This document shows positions 48,920-57,250 of a DNA stretch of 64,000 nucleotides, one piece after another (position 1 is the first letter of the stretch; each line of letters starts with the position of its first letter). Made by a program: the position numbers and the translations under genes. A model generated the notes under the pieces. It had not been told where the DNA came from and did no database searches. It was given only the letters and a program-made list of their open reading frames with translations. Where the stretch lies: contig NZ_CP014646.1 in the NCBI RefSeq assembly GCF_001051995.2, positions 3,534,001-3,598,000 on the forward strand, given 5' to 3'. This DNA is from Thauera humireducens. Lineage in GTDB: Bacteria; Pseudomonadota; Gammaproteobacteria; Burkholderiales; Rhodocyclaceae.

Positions 48920-49465
48920 TCAGCCGCGGCGGCCGGTGAGGCGAGCCTTCAGTGCGTCCCAGTCGACCGCGTCGAGCGTGTTCTTGACCAGCAAGCCGAG
49001 GTCGGTGTCGCCTTCCATGCGCAGGCGACGGCTGAAGAACAGGGTGTCGGGGTCTTCCTCGCGCAGTGCCAGCGCCATGAAGTCGCGGGTGGTCGCGGAG
49101 ATGATCAGGTCCGGTTTCCTGTCCGCCGCCGGCGTGGCGCGGCGAAAGCCCTTTTCGGTGAGGGTGAAGTCGAGCGTGAGGCCGGCATCGAGCACGCGCA
49201 TCTGCAGGTGATGGCCGGTGAGCGGCGCGAGCGTGTCGCGCGGCAGGATGCGATCGAGCGCGAGGTTCAGCGCCAGTGTCAGCACCTGCGTGGGCGGTTG
49301 CTGCGGCAGACGCGACACCAGCTTCGCCACCGGTGCCGGCACGGTGAAGTCGGGAATGCGAAGGTTCTCCAGGCGTTCGCCGATGCGTCGGCGCAGGCTG
49401 CCGGGCAGCAGGTCGGCGGGCAGCGGCGGGCGAGGCAGGGCTGGAAGCGCGGGAAGGGCAGGCAT
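48920..49465 (-). CDS. ubiT: SCP2-domain protein UbiT, O2-independent ubiquinone synthesis
   Basis: This 181-residue protein has a Pro-rich N-terminus and an SCP2 sterol-carrier-type domain (about residues 65-165; LTLALNLALDRILPRDTL and LRMEGDTDLGLLVKNTLDAVDWD). That pattern fits UbiT (YhbT), which is thought to bind isoprenoid ubiquinone intermediates. It acts in the pathway that makes ubiquinone without oxygen, with UbiU and UbiV. It lies 102 bp downstream of ubiV on the same strand. GGAGA precedes the ATG. Confidence 0.88.
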   Translation of the reverse strand: MPALPALPALPRPPLPADLLPGSLRRRIGERLENLRIPDFTVPAPVAKLVSRLPQQPPTQVLTLALNLALDRILPRDTLAPLTGHHLQMRVLDAGLTLDFTLTEKGFRRATPAADRKPDLIISATTRDFMALALREEDPDTLFFSRRLRMEGDTDLGLLVKNTLDAVDWDALKARLTGRRG

Positions 49466-49567
49466 GTTCGGTCTCCGGGGGTGAGGCGGGCGGGCGACGA
49501 GAGCGGGGGGCGAAGACGGGGTTCTGGGCGGGGACGCTGACCGGCAGGGGCGGGCGGTCCCTGCCGG

Positions 49568-50479
49568 TCAGGCGGCGATGTACTGCTCCACGCCGGCGCG
49601 ACCGTGCCAGAAGCCGTTGCACGGCGCCTCGACCATCAGCGCGCGGCTGGCGGCGAGCGCGTCGGCCGGCGTGTGGGCACCGTCGAGCGCGGCGCGGAAG
49701 AGTTCGACGATGCCACGCGTGCTGGCGCCCTGCGGGCTGATGCGCAGCATCTCGGCCTTGCCTTGCACGGCCGGGAGGTCGGCGAGCAGGTTGTGCACGC
49801 GCGCCGACTGGGTCTGCACGCCGTTCAGGGTGAGGAAGGGTTCGCCTTCGCGCGTGCGCAGCGTGATGCCGTCCATGATCGACAGACAGCGGAACTCGCA
49901 GGTGTCCTTCTGCAGGTTGAAGTGGCGGGCGGTGAAGCAGCGCGCCGAATGCGCCAGCGGCAGCCGGCCGTAGGCGAAGACCTCGGTCTCGATCGGCGTT
50001 GCGAGCGCTGCGCGCACCTCGGCCAGCGCCGCGCCCGACATCTCGGGAGCGACGGCCCAGCGCGTGGCGCCGGAATCGACCATCAGCTGCAGCGTCGCCG
50101 GATTGAAGATGTTCAGCGTCGGGCCGGCGATCCAGTTCTTCACGCCAGCGTCGGTCAACAGGCGCACCGCGCCCATGTCGTTGGCCTCGACGCGAAAGCC
50201 GGGCTCGCCGCTTGCGCTCTGGCGCACGATGCGGCGCAGCACCTTGAGGTCGGACTCGGACTCGATCAGGCCCTGGGTGCTCATCACCACTTCCTTGCCT
50301 GCGGCGGCGAGCATCTGGCCGACCTCGAGCCAGTCGTCGAGGCGCAGTTCGTGACGGCGCGAGCAGACCGTCTCGCCGAGATAGACGCTGTCGACCGGGC
50401 TTTCGGCGATGTCGGCGTAGAAATCGAGCACGCTTTGGCGCGGCCAGTAATAGAGCAGGGGGCCGAGGGCGAGTTTCAT
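49568..50479 (-). CDS. ubiV: U32 family Fe-S protein UbiV, O2-independent ubiquinone synthesis
   Basis: This 303-residue protein of the U32 peptidase-like family forms a complex with UbiU and is required for hydroxylation of the ubiquinone ring without O2. Its 4Fe-4S ligands are in place: Cys39, Cys181, Cys194 and Cys198, aligned with Cys39, 180, 193 and 197 of E. coli UbiV as I recall them. LALGPLLYYWPR and VYLGETVCSRR are typical. It lies 54 bp after ubiU. Annotation as a peptidase would be misleading. Confidence 0.92.
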   Translation of the reverse strand: MKLALGPLLYYWPRQSVLDFYADIAESPVDSVYLGETVCSRRHELRLDDWLEVGQMLAAAGKEVVMSTQGLIESESDLKVLRRIVRQSASGEPGFRVEANDMGAVRLLTDAGVKNWIAGPTLNIFNPATLQLMVDSGATRWAVAPEMSGAALAEVRAALATPIETEVFAYGRLPLAHSARCFTARHFNLQKDTCEFRCLSIMDGITLRTREGEPFLTLNGVQTQSARVHNLLADLPAVQGKAEMLRISPQGASTRGIVELFRAALDGAHTPADALAASRALMVEAPCNGFWHGRAGVEQYIAA

Positions 50480-50533
50480 CGGGGGCGTCTCAGTTCGTTC
50501 GGATGATGCGGTGCGATGCAGCGTGCGCGGGGC

Positions 50534-51547
50534 TCACTTCCACGGGCGGTAGTAGGCGCCCAGCGTGTGGCTCTGGCCTTCGGAGACCTTGTTGAGTTCG
50601 GCCATCCACGCCGGCAGCACGCTGAAGCCTTCGGCGCCGCCGGACTTGAGCTTGTCGAGCGCAGCGCGCCAGACCTTGGTGACCTGGGCGACGTAGGCCG
50701 GGCTGCGCTGGCGACCCTCGATCTTGATCGCGCGGATGCCGATGCGGGCGAGTTCGGGCAGCAGCTCGAGCGTGTTGAGGCTGGTCGGCTCCTCGAGTGC
50801 GTAGTAGGTCTCGTCGTTGACCTCGAAGCGGCCCTTGCACAGCGTCGGGTAACCGGCGCGCTCGCCGTCGGCGAAGCGGTCGATGAGGATGCCGTTGAGC
50901 CGCGTCTCCATGCCGCGCGGCGTGTCTTCCCAGCGCACGTGCTTGCCCGGCGAGCAGGCACCGTTGCAGTTGGGCGACTCGCCGGTGGCGTAGGCCGACA
51001 GCGCGCAGCGTCCCTCGACCATCACGCACAGGCCGCCGAAGCCGAAGACCTCGATCTCGACCGGGGTGTGGGCGACGACGCTCTCGACCTGCGCCATCGA
51101 CAGCACCCGCGGCAGCACCGCGCGCTGGATGCCGAAGTGTTCGTGGTACCAGTTGATCGCTTCGTAGCTGGTGGCCGAACCCTGCACCGAAAGGTGCAGG
51201 CGCAGCTGCGGATGGGTCCTGGTGGCGTAGGCCATCAGGCCGGGGTCGGCGAGGATCAGCGCGTCGACGCCGTATTCGGCGGCGCGGTCGATGGCCTGCG
51301 TCCAGCTCGACCAGTTGTCGGTCTGCGGGTAGGTGTTGAGCGCCAGCAGCACCTTGCGCTTGCGTGCGTGGGCATAGGCGACGCCCTCGCGCACCTGTGC
51401 CGGGTCGAAGTTCAGCCCGGAGAAGTTGCGTGCGTTGGTGGCGTCCTTGAAGCCGAGATAGACGCAGTCGGCACCGTGGTCGATGGCGGTCTTGAGGGCC
51501 GGCAGGCTGCCGGCGGGACAGACGAGCTCGATCGGGGAAGAAGTCAT
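50534..51547 (-). CDS. ubiU: U32 family Fe-S protein UbiU, O2-independent ubiquinone synthesis
   Basis: This 337-residue partner of UbiV has conserved Cys174, Cys181, Cys198 and Cys237 in the order expected for the 4Fe-4S cluster (E. coli 169, 176, 193, 232). LVCPAGSLPALKTAIDHGADCVYLGF and FGFGGLCVMVEGRC-type segments are diagnostic of the family. UbiU-UbiV use an oxygen donor other than O2 (prephenate in E. coli). ubiU leads the ubiU-ubiV-ubiT run, and an FNR-like box lies about 71 bp upstream of the ATG. No strong ribosome binding site is seen. Confidence 0.93.
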   Translation of the reverse strand: MTSSPIELVCPAGSLPALKTAIDHGADCVYLGFKDATNARNFSGLNFDPAQVREGVAYAHARKRKVLLALNTYPQTDNWSSWTQAIDRAAEYGVDALILADPGLMAYATRTHPQLRLHLSVQGSATSYEAINWYHEHFGIQRAVLPRVLSMAQVESVVAHTPVEIEVFGFGGLCVMVEGRCALSAYATGESPNCNGACSPGKHVRWEDTPRGMETRLNGILIDRFADGERAGYPTLCKGRFEVNDETYYALEEPTSLNTLELLPELARIGIRAIKIEGRQRSPAYVAQVTKVWRAALDKLKSGGAEGFSVLPAWMAELNKVSEGQSHTLGAYYRPWK

Positions 51548-51593
51548 TGAGGCGGGACCAAGGCAGGGGAAAAATGCCCCGCAACCTTAATGC

Positions 51594-51631
51594 CGCAAAA
51601 CAAAAGGGGCTTTGACTCGTGTCAAAGCCCC
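51594..51631 (-). terminator. Rho-independent terminator of the sodium:solute symporter gene
   Basis: Read on the minus strand, 11-nt perfect arms (51631-51621 and 51616-51606) surround a 4-nt loop, and TTTTGTTTTGC follows. It begins 26 bp after the symporter stop at 51657. It lies between that gene and ubiU, both on the minus strand. Confidence 0.85.
51612..51625. promoter_or_regulatory. FNR/ANR-like box upstream of ubiU, within terminator stem
   Basis: TTGAC-N4-GTCAA resembles the FNR/ANR consensus TTGAT-N4-ATCAA. The centre is 71 bp from the ubiU ATG. A possible -10 element, CATTAA (51592-51587 on the minus strand), lies 29 bp from the box centre, near the spacing for an FNR class II promoter. 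The palindrome may instead exist only because it is the terminator stem. Confidence 0.4.
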
Positions 51632-51656
51632 TGCATTGGATGCTGCCCGACCGGGT

Positions 51657-53117
51657 TCAGCGCGCCGTGTGGTGCGTCCCCGCGGCGGCGTGATGGTGGC
51701 TCGCATGCGGCCGGTGGTGCGAGGGCTTGCCGATCAGTCCGCCGACCAGCATGCCGAGCGCGCTGGCCGCGAGGCCGAAGAGTTGCGGCTCGATGTCGCC
51801 CTCCTGCACGAACAACTCGAACAGGATCCAGGTCGTCAGGCCGCAGACGATGGCGAGCGCGGCACCGAGGTTGTTGGCACGTTTCCAGAACAGGCCCGCC
51901 GCCAGCGGCACGAAGGCGCCCGCCAGGGTGATGCGGTAGGCGTTCTCCACCATCTGGTGGATGCTCGATTCGGTGCTGGTGGCGTACCAGGTGACGAGCA
52001 CGGTGAAGATGACGACGGTGACGCGGGTCGACCACAGGAACTGGCGGTCGCGCATCGCGGGGAAGAAACCGCGCAGCACGTTCTCGGAGAAGGTGACCGA
52101 GGGCGCCAGCAGCGTGCCCGAGGCGGTGCTCATGATCACCGACAGCAGGGCGCCGAAGAACACGACCTGCGCGGTGAAGGGCATGTACTGCAGGATCAGC
52201 GTCGGCAGGATCAGTTGCGAGTCCTGTTCCATCAGCCTGCCCACCATGTCCGGGTCGATGATCGTCGCGGTGTAGGCGAGGAACAGCGGCACGGCGGCGA
52301 AGAAGAAGTAGCTGACGCCGCCGAGCGTGGTGCCCCACACGGCGACGGTCTCGTTCTTCGACGAGTTGACGCGCTGGAACACGTCCTGCTGTGGAATCGA
52401 ACCCAGCGCCATGGTGGCGAAGGCGGCGATCCACGCGATCATGTCGACCATGTCGAGCGTGGGCAGCCAGTCGAGCTTGCCGTCCGCTGCTGCCTTGGCG
52501 ACGACGACATCGAAGCCGCCTGCCATGTCGCCCGCCAGCGTGGTGACGTAAAGCAGGCCGAGCACGATCACGATCATCTGCACGAAGGTCGTCATCGCCA
52601 CCGACCACATGCCGCCGAACAGGGTGTAGACCAGCACCACGGCGGAACCGATCAGCATGCCCTCGTTCATCGACACCACGTCGGCCGACAGCACGTTGAA
52701 CACCAGGCCCAGTGCGGTGATCTGCGCCGCCACCCAGCCGAGGTAGGACAGCACGATGCAGATCGACAGGATCAGCTCGGTCGTGCGGTTGTAGCGCATG
52801 CGGAAGAAGTCACCCAGCGTCAGCAGGTTCATGCGGTACAGCGGGCGCGCAAAGATCAGGCCGAACAGCACCAAGCACACCGAGGCGCCGAGCGGGTCGG
52901 AGATCAGGCCGCGAAAACCTTCGTCGATGAAGGTGGCGGAGATGCCGAGCACGGTTTCGGCACCGAACCAGGTGGCGAACACCATGGCCAGCACCACCAC
53001 CATCGGCAGGTTGCGGCCGGCGGTGATGTAGTCACGCGCGTTGTGTACGCGGGTAGCGGCATACAGGCCGATGCCGATGGAAACGACGAGGTAGGCGACG
53101 ACAAGCCAGAGCAGCAT
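51657..53117 (-). CDS. Sodium:solute symporter (SSS family) with His-rich C-terminus
   Basis: This 486-residue inner-membrane transporter has about 13 hydrophobic segments. Motifs of the SSS family include TAGRNLPMVVVLAMVFATWFG in part, FGGMWSVAMTTFVQM, GSIPQQDVFQRV and SVIMSTASGTLLAPS. Substrate is not clear; relatives move proline, pantothenate or carboxylic acids. The last 20 residues are unusual, with eight His (HHRPHASHHH and THHTAR parts), a possible metal-binding tail in the cytoplasm or periplasm. ATG 53117 has AAGGG upstream; the frame upstream to 53765 is spurious. A good terminator follows. Confidence 0.87.
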   Translation of the reverse strand: MLLWLVVAYLVVSIGIGLYAATRVHNARDYITAGRNLPMVVVLAMVFATWFGAETVLGISATFIDEGFRGLISDPLGASVCLVLFGLIFARPLYRMNLLTLGDFFRMRYNRTTELILSICIVLSYLGWVAAQITALGLVFNVLSADVVSMNEGMLIGSAVVLVYTLFGGMWSVAMTTFVQMIVIVLGLLYVTTLAGDMAGGFDVVVAKAAADGKLDWLPTLDMVDMIAWIAAFATMALGSIPQQDVFQRVNSSKNETVAVWGTTLGGVSYFFFAAVPLFLAYTATIIDPDMVGRLMEQDSQLILPTLILQYMPFTAQVVFFGALLSVIMSTASGTLLAPSVTFSENVLRGFFPAMRDRQFLWSTRVTVVIFTVLVTWYATSTESSIHQMVENAYRITLAGAFVPLAAGLFWKRANNLGAALAIVCGLTTWILFELFVQEGDIEPQLFGLAASALGMLVGGLIGKPSHHRPHASHHHAAAGTHHTAR

Positions 53118-53239
53118 GGTTGGGCCCTTCGTGATGGCGCATCCGCGCGTGGTGAGCGAAAAAATGAGGCGCGAGTTTATCAACAGAACGCCCGCGCAGG
53201 GGGGGTGATCTGCGTTCCAAGGGCTTGATCGTTCGCAGG

Positions 53240-55432
53240 TTATTGCATGCGTACAACGTCCGCGTCGACCCCGGCGGGTGTGAGCATCCGCAGGGTGTCG
53301 AGGATGCGGCGCGCGGCCTCGTCGAGCGTGGCTTCGTCGATCGTCAGCGGCGGCGCCAGCCGGATCACGTTGCCATGGGTGTCGCGGGTGGCGATGCCGC
53401 GCGCGAGCAGCTGCGTGGCGACCTCGCTGGCGTCGGCGAGGGCGGGGTCGAGCGCAAGCCCGACGAGCAGGCCGCGACCGCGCACTTCGCGCACGCACGG
53501 CAGTGCGGCGGCGCGCAGCGTTTCCATCAGCTGCGTGCCCAGGCGTGCCGCGCGCTCCCAGGGTCGGGTCTCGGCGAGCAGGGCGAGCACCTCGGTGCCG
53601 ACTGCGGCGGCGAGCGGATTGCCGCCGAAGGTCGAGCCGTGGTCGCCGGGGCCGAAGACATCCATCACGCGACGGTCGGCGAGAAAGGCCGATACCGGCA
53701 GCAGTCCGCCGCCGAGTGCCTTGCCGAGGATCAGCCCGTCGGGACGCACGCCGTCGTGTTCGCATGCGAGCAGGCGTCCGGTGCGACCGAGGCCGGTCTG
53801 TACTTCATCGGCGATCAGCAGCACGTCGTGGCGGCGGCAGATCTCCGCGCAGCGTGACAGGTAGCCCGGTGGCGGCACGACGATGCCACCTTCGCCCTGG
53901 ATCGGCTCGACCAGGAAGGCTGCGGTATCGGGCGTGATCGCCGCCTCGAGGGCGTCCACGTTGCCGAACGGCACGCGCTCGAACCCGGGCGGGAAGGGGC
54001 CGAAGCCGTTACGGTACTGCGCATTGGCGGACAGGCCGACGATGGCGATGGAGCGGCCGTGGAAGTTGCCGTCGCAGGCGAGGATGCGGGCGCGCTCGGG
54101 AGCGATGCCCTTGACCTTGTAGCCCCATTTGCGTGCCGCCTTGAGCGCGGTTTCCACCGCCTCGAGCCCGGTATTGACCGGCAGTGCGCATTCGTAGCCG
54201 AAGGTGGCGCACAGGCGCTCGAGGAAGACCGGCAGACGGTCGCTGGAGAAGGCGCGCGAGGTCAGCGCGAGGCGCTGGGCCTGATCCACCAGCGCCCTGA
54301 CGAGGCGCGGGTGGCCGTGGCCGAAACTCATCGCCGAGTAGGCGCTCATCATGTCGAGATAGCGGCGGCCGTCCGTGTCCCAGAGCCACACGCCCTCGCC
54401 GCGCTGGAATACCGCCGGCAGCGGTGCGTAGTTGGTGGCACCGAAGCGGCGCTCCGCCGCGCGCAGCCAGTCGGTGGAAGGACCGAGCGCGGCGAGCACG
54501 AACTCGGCGATCCAGTCCGCACCCCGGTGGTCGGCATCGAGATCGGGCCGGTACTCGACGATCTCGAGTCCGACCAGGTCGGCGCAGGCGCGCAGTCCGA
54601 GCAGGGCGTCGGCGAGCGTGCGCGGCTCGATGCCGCCCGGCTCCGGGCAGGTGACCGCGGGGAAGGCCTGCGGATCGAGCGCGTCGAGGTCGAGGCTGAG
54701 GCCGAAGCCGGCGTCCGGATCGGCGCGCGCGAGGCGGAGCGCGTCGGCGAATACCGCGGACAGCCCGCGGGCGCGCACCTCGCTCATCGTGAAGACGCGC
54801 ACCCCCAGCCGCGTCAGCAGCGCCAGCTCTTCGGGCTCCCAGGCGCGCGCGCCAATGATGCAGGTGCGTGCAGGGTCGAGTGCGGGGCCGGGGATGCCGG
54901 TGAGCGCGGCATGGCCTGTGCCCAGCAGCGCGGCGAGCGGCATGCCGTGGATGTTGCCGGAGTGGGTGGTGGCGTCGGTGTGGCTGTCGAGGTGCGCGTC
55001 GATCCAGATCAGGCCGGGCGCGCGCGCGCGCCGTCGGCCGATGCCGCGCCAGGTGCCGGCCGCAACCGCGTGGTCGCCGCCGAGCACCAGCGGGAAGCGG
55101 TCCGCGGGCAGGGTGGCGATGCGGTCGGCAAGGCAGCGCGCGAAGTCGGCGTTGGCCGCAATGCGGGCAGCCATGTCGCTCCCGGCAATGTGGTCTTCCT
55201 TGCCGGCGCGCGCGCGGGCGCTGGTCACGTGGGCGGGCGGAACGCCCGGGCTCAGGATGGCAGCCCATTCCGCCGCCGGCCCGAGGCCGGCGAGGCGCTG
55301 CCGTAGCGGGCTGTCCTGCAGGGCAGCGGGGGCGGCAGCCGTGCCCGCATGCGGTGCGCCCAGGGCCGATGCGGCACCGATGATGCTGACCAGAGCGTGG
55401 GGCGCCCGCAGTGCGCCGGGATTCGTCGTCAT
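53240..55432 (-). CDS. Fused arginase and ornithine aminotransferase
   Basis: This single 730-residue polypeptide carries two enzymes of arginine breakdown. Residues 1 to about 318 are an arginase (ureohydrolase): Mn ligands His121, Asp145, His147, Asp149, Asp248 and Asp250 are present in GGDHA, DAHLDSHT and SLDLDALDP, as are His162 and Glu293. Residues about 325-730 are a class III ornithine aminotransferase with PLP Lys571 (LGKALGGG), Asp542 (ADEVQTGLGRTG) and NTGLEAVETALKAARKWGY. The fusion should turn arginine into urea and glutamate semialdehyde through ornithine. ATG 55432 has GGGAGGT upstream, and the frame between the halves is uninterrupted. The separate counterparts are rocF and rocD. 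Confidence 0.88.
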   Translation of the reverse strand: MTTNPGALRAPHALVSIIGAASALGAPHAGTAAAPAALQDSPLRQRLAGLGPAAEWAAILSPGVPPAHVTSARARAGKEDHIAGSDMAARIAANADFARCLADRIATLPADRFPLVLGGDHAVAAGTWRGIGRRRARAPGLIWIDAHLDSHTDATTHSGNIHGMPLAALLGTGHAALTGIPGPALDPARTCIIGARAWEPEELALLTRLGVRVFTMSEVRARGLSAVFADALRLARADPDAGFGLSLDLDALDPQAFPAVTCPEPGGIEPRTLADALLGLRACADLVGLEIVEYRPDLDADHRGADWIAEFVLAALGPSTDWLRAAERRFGATNYAPLPAVFQRGEGVWLWDTDGRRYLDMMSAYSAMSFGHGHPRLVRALVDQAQRLALTSRAFSSDRLPVFLERLCATFGYECALPVNTGLEAVETALKAARKWGYKVKGIAPERARILACDGNFHGRSIAIVGLSANAQYRNGFGPFPPGFERVPFGNVDALEAAITPDTAAFLVEPIQGEGGIVVPPPGYLSRCAEICRRHDVLLIADEVQTGLGRTGRLLACEHDGVRPDGLILGKALGGGLLPVSAFLADRRVMDVFGPGDHGSTFGGNPLAAAVGTEVLALLAETRPWERAARLGTQLMETLRAAALPCVREVRGRGLLVGLALDPALADASEVATQLLARGIATRDTHGNVIRLAPPLTIDEATLDEAARRILDTLRMLTPAGVDADVVRMQ

Positions 55433-55547
55433 CGCACACCTCCCGTTCGCGGCCATGGCTGGGCCGCTCGCCTTCAAGCGATTCGACGCAGGGGGGTGGG
55501 AATCGTTCAGCCGGTCCCGGTCGGGCACGGCGCTGTGCCCGGCGGAC

Positions 55548-57077
55548 TCAGCCGAAGAAGCGGTACAGCTCCAGGCCGAGCAGCGCCATCGCGATTGCGC
55601 CGACGGCGAGCAGCAGCCTGCCCTGCCCACGCTGACTGGCGGCGAGTTCGTCGAGGCGCTGCTGTTGTGCGCTCTGGTGGCGGCCGGACTCGGACAGGGC
55701 GTGATGCACCAGGCGCGGCAGTTGCGGCAGGGTGCCGGCCCAGGCCGGCACCTCTTCCTTGACGCCGCGCATCAGTGCGCGCCAGCCCATCTGTTCGTCC
55801 ATCCAGCGCTGAAGGAAGGGCTTGGCGGTTTTCCACAGGTCGAGCTCGGGGTCGAGCTGGCGACCCAGGCCCTCGATGTTGAGCAGCGTCTTCTGCAGCA
55901 GCACGAGCTGCGGCTGCACTTCCATCTCGAAGCGGCGCGCGGTCTGGAACAGGCGCAGCAGGGTCTTGCCGAACGAGATGTCCTTCAGCGGCTTGTCGAA
56001 GATCGGCTCGCACACGGTGCGGATCGCGGCCTCGAACTCATCCACGCGCGTCTTCGCCGGCACCCAGCCGGCCTCGATGTGGGCGAGCGCGACGCGGCGG
56101 TAGTCGCGCTTGAAGAAGGCGAGGAAGTTCTGCGCGAGGTAGTTCTTGTCCACCTCGTTGAGCGTGCCCATGATGCCGAAGTCGAGCGCGATGTAGCGCC
56201 CGTCCTGATGCACGAAGATGTTGCCCGGGTGCATGTCGGCGTGGAAGAAACCGTCGCGGAACACCTGGGTGAAGAAGATCTCCACGCCCGCGCGCGACAG
56301 CGCCTTCAGGTCGGTGCCCTGGGCGAGCAGCGCCGGCGTCTGCGAGATCGGCACGCCGCGCATGCGCTCCATCACCATGACCTTGCTGCCGCACCAGTCC
56401 CAGTAGACCTCGGGCACGATCAGCAGCGACGAGTCCTTGAAGTTGCGCCGCAACTGCGAGCAGTTGGCCGCCTCGCGCATCAGGTCGAGCTCGTCGTGCA
56501 GGTACTTGCTGAACTCGGCGACGACCTCGCGCGGCTTCAGGCGCCGGCCTTCGGGCCAGATCTTCTCGAGCAGGATCGCAGCCACTTCCATCAGCGCGAG
56601 GTCATGTTCGATCACGCGCTCGATGCCCGGGCGCAGCACCTTGACCGCGACCTCGGTGCCGTCGGGCAGGCGGGCGAAATGCACCTGTGCGACCGAGGCC
56701 GAGGCCACCGGGGTGCGCTCGAAGTCGTCGAACACCTCGTCGATCGGCCGGCCATAGAAACCTTCCAGCACGCCGAGCGCCTGCTCGGTGGGGAAGGGCG
56801 GTACGCGATCCTGCAGCAGCGCGAGCTCGTCGGCGAGGTCGGGCGGCAGCAGGTCGCGCCGCGTCGACAGCATCTGGCCGAACTTGACGAAGATCGGGCC
56901 GAGCGATTCGAGCGCCTTGCGCAGGCGCACCGCGCGCGATTCGGAAAAGCGGCGCCAGAAGAACACGGTGTGCCAGATGCGCGCCAGCCTGCCGCTGCTG
57001 TCGGCGTCGAGGATCATGCGGTCGAGGCCGAAGCGCAGGCCGACGGAAACGATCTTGGTGAGGCGGAAGAGACGCAC
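55548..57077 (-). CDS. ubiB: Ubiquinone biosynthesis ATPase-like kinase UbiB
   Basis: This 509-residue protein of the ABC1/ADCK family is needed for ubiquinone synthesis; it has ATPase activity and may extract lipid intermediates. The N-terminal KxGQ-type motif ([16 protein letters not shown]), the Ala-rich loop [18 protein letters not shown] and [13 protein letters not shown] with LDFGIMG are intact. One or two membrane helices end the protein ([21 protein letters not shown]). The start is GTG 57077 without a clear ribosome binding site. It serves the pathway in both oxygen conditions, next to the ubiUVT genes. Confidence 0.94.
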   Translation of the reverse strand: MRLFRLTKIVSVGLRFGLDRMILDADSSGRLARIWHTVFFWRRFSESRAVRLRKALESLGPIFVKFGQMLSTRRDLLPPDLADELALLQDRVPPFPTEQALGVLEGFYGRPIDEVFDDFERTPVASASVAQVHFARLPDGTEVAVKVLRPGIERVIEHDLALMEVAAILLEKIWPEGRRLKPREVVAEFSKYLHDELDLMREAANCSQLRRNFKDSSLLIVPEVYWDWCGSKVMVMERMRGVPISQTPALLAQGTDLKALSRAGVEIFFTQVFRDGFFHADMHPGNIFVHQDGRYIALDFGIMGTLNEVDKNYLAQNFLAFFKRDYRRVALAHIEAGWVPAKTRVDEFEAAIRTVCEPIFDKPLKDISFGKTLLRLFQTARRFEMEVQPQLVLLQKTLLNIEGLGRQLDPELDLWKTAKPFLQRWMDEQMGWRALMRGVKEEVPAWAGTLPQLPRLVHHALSESGRHQSAQQQRLDELAASQRGQGRLLLAVGAIAMALLGLELYRFFG

Positions 57078-57216
57078 TTTGCAGAGCCAGGCAGCCGGAA
57101 AGGCCGGACTTTAGCCCGAAAGCCCGAAACGGTGGAAGTCGCGCCCGGTGCTGTGCGCCCGGGCCGCATCGAAATGCCCGCTCACAAGCCGGGCCGGGGA
57201 GGGCGACGCGATCCGC

Positions 57217-57222
57217 TATAAT
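57217..57222 (+). promoter_or_regulatory. -10 element of argS
   Basis: A perfect TATAAT lies 29 bp before the argS ATG, so the transcript would begin near 57229. No good -35 is found 16-18 bp upstream in this GC-rich stretch. The 173-bp gap also carries the divergent ubiB promoter. Confidence 0.5.
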
Positions 57223-57250
57223 CGCGCGTTTAGTTTGCCTACCGAGTGCC

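Noticed and set aside
49568..51547. ubiV and ubiU as U32 peptidases
   Set aside because: The four-cysteine cluster patterns and the adjoining SCP2 gene identify the O2-independent ubiquinone proteins instead of proteases.
54432..57221. A 929-codon open frame on the plus strand opposite the arginase-OAT fusion and ubiB
   Set aside because: It is antisense to two well-supported genes, is Arg/Ala/Ser-rich low-complexity sequence, and has no recognisable domain. High GC creates such frames.
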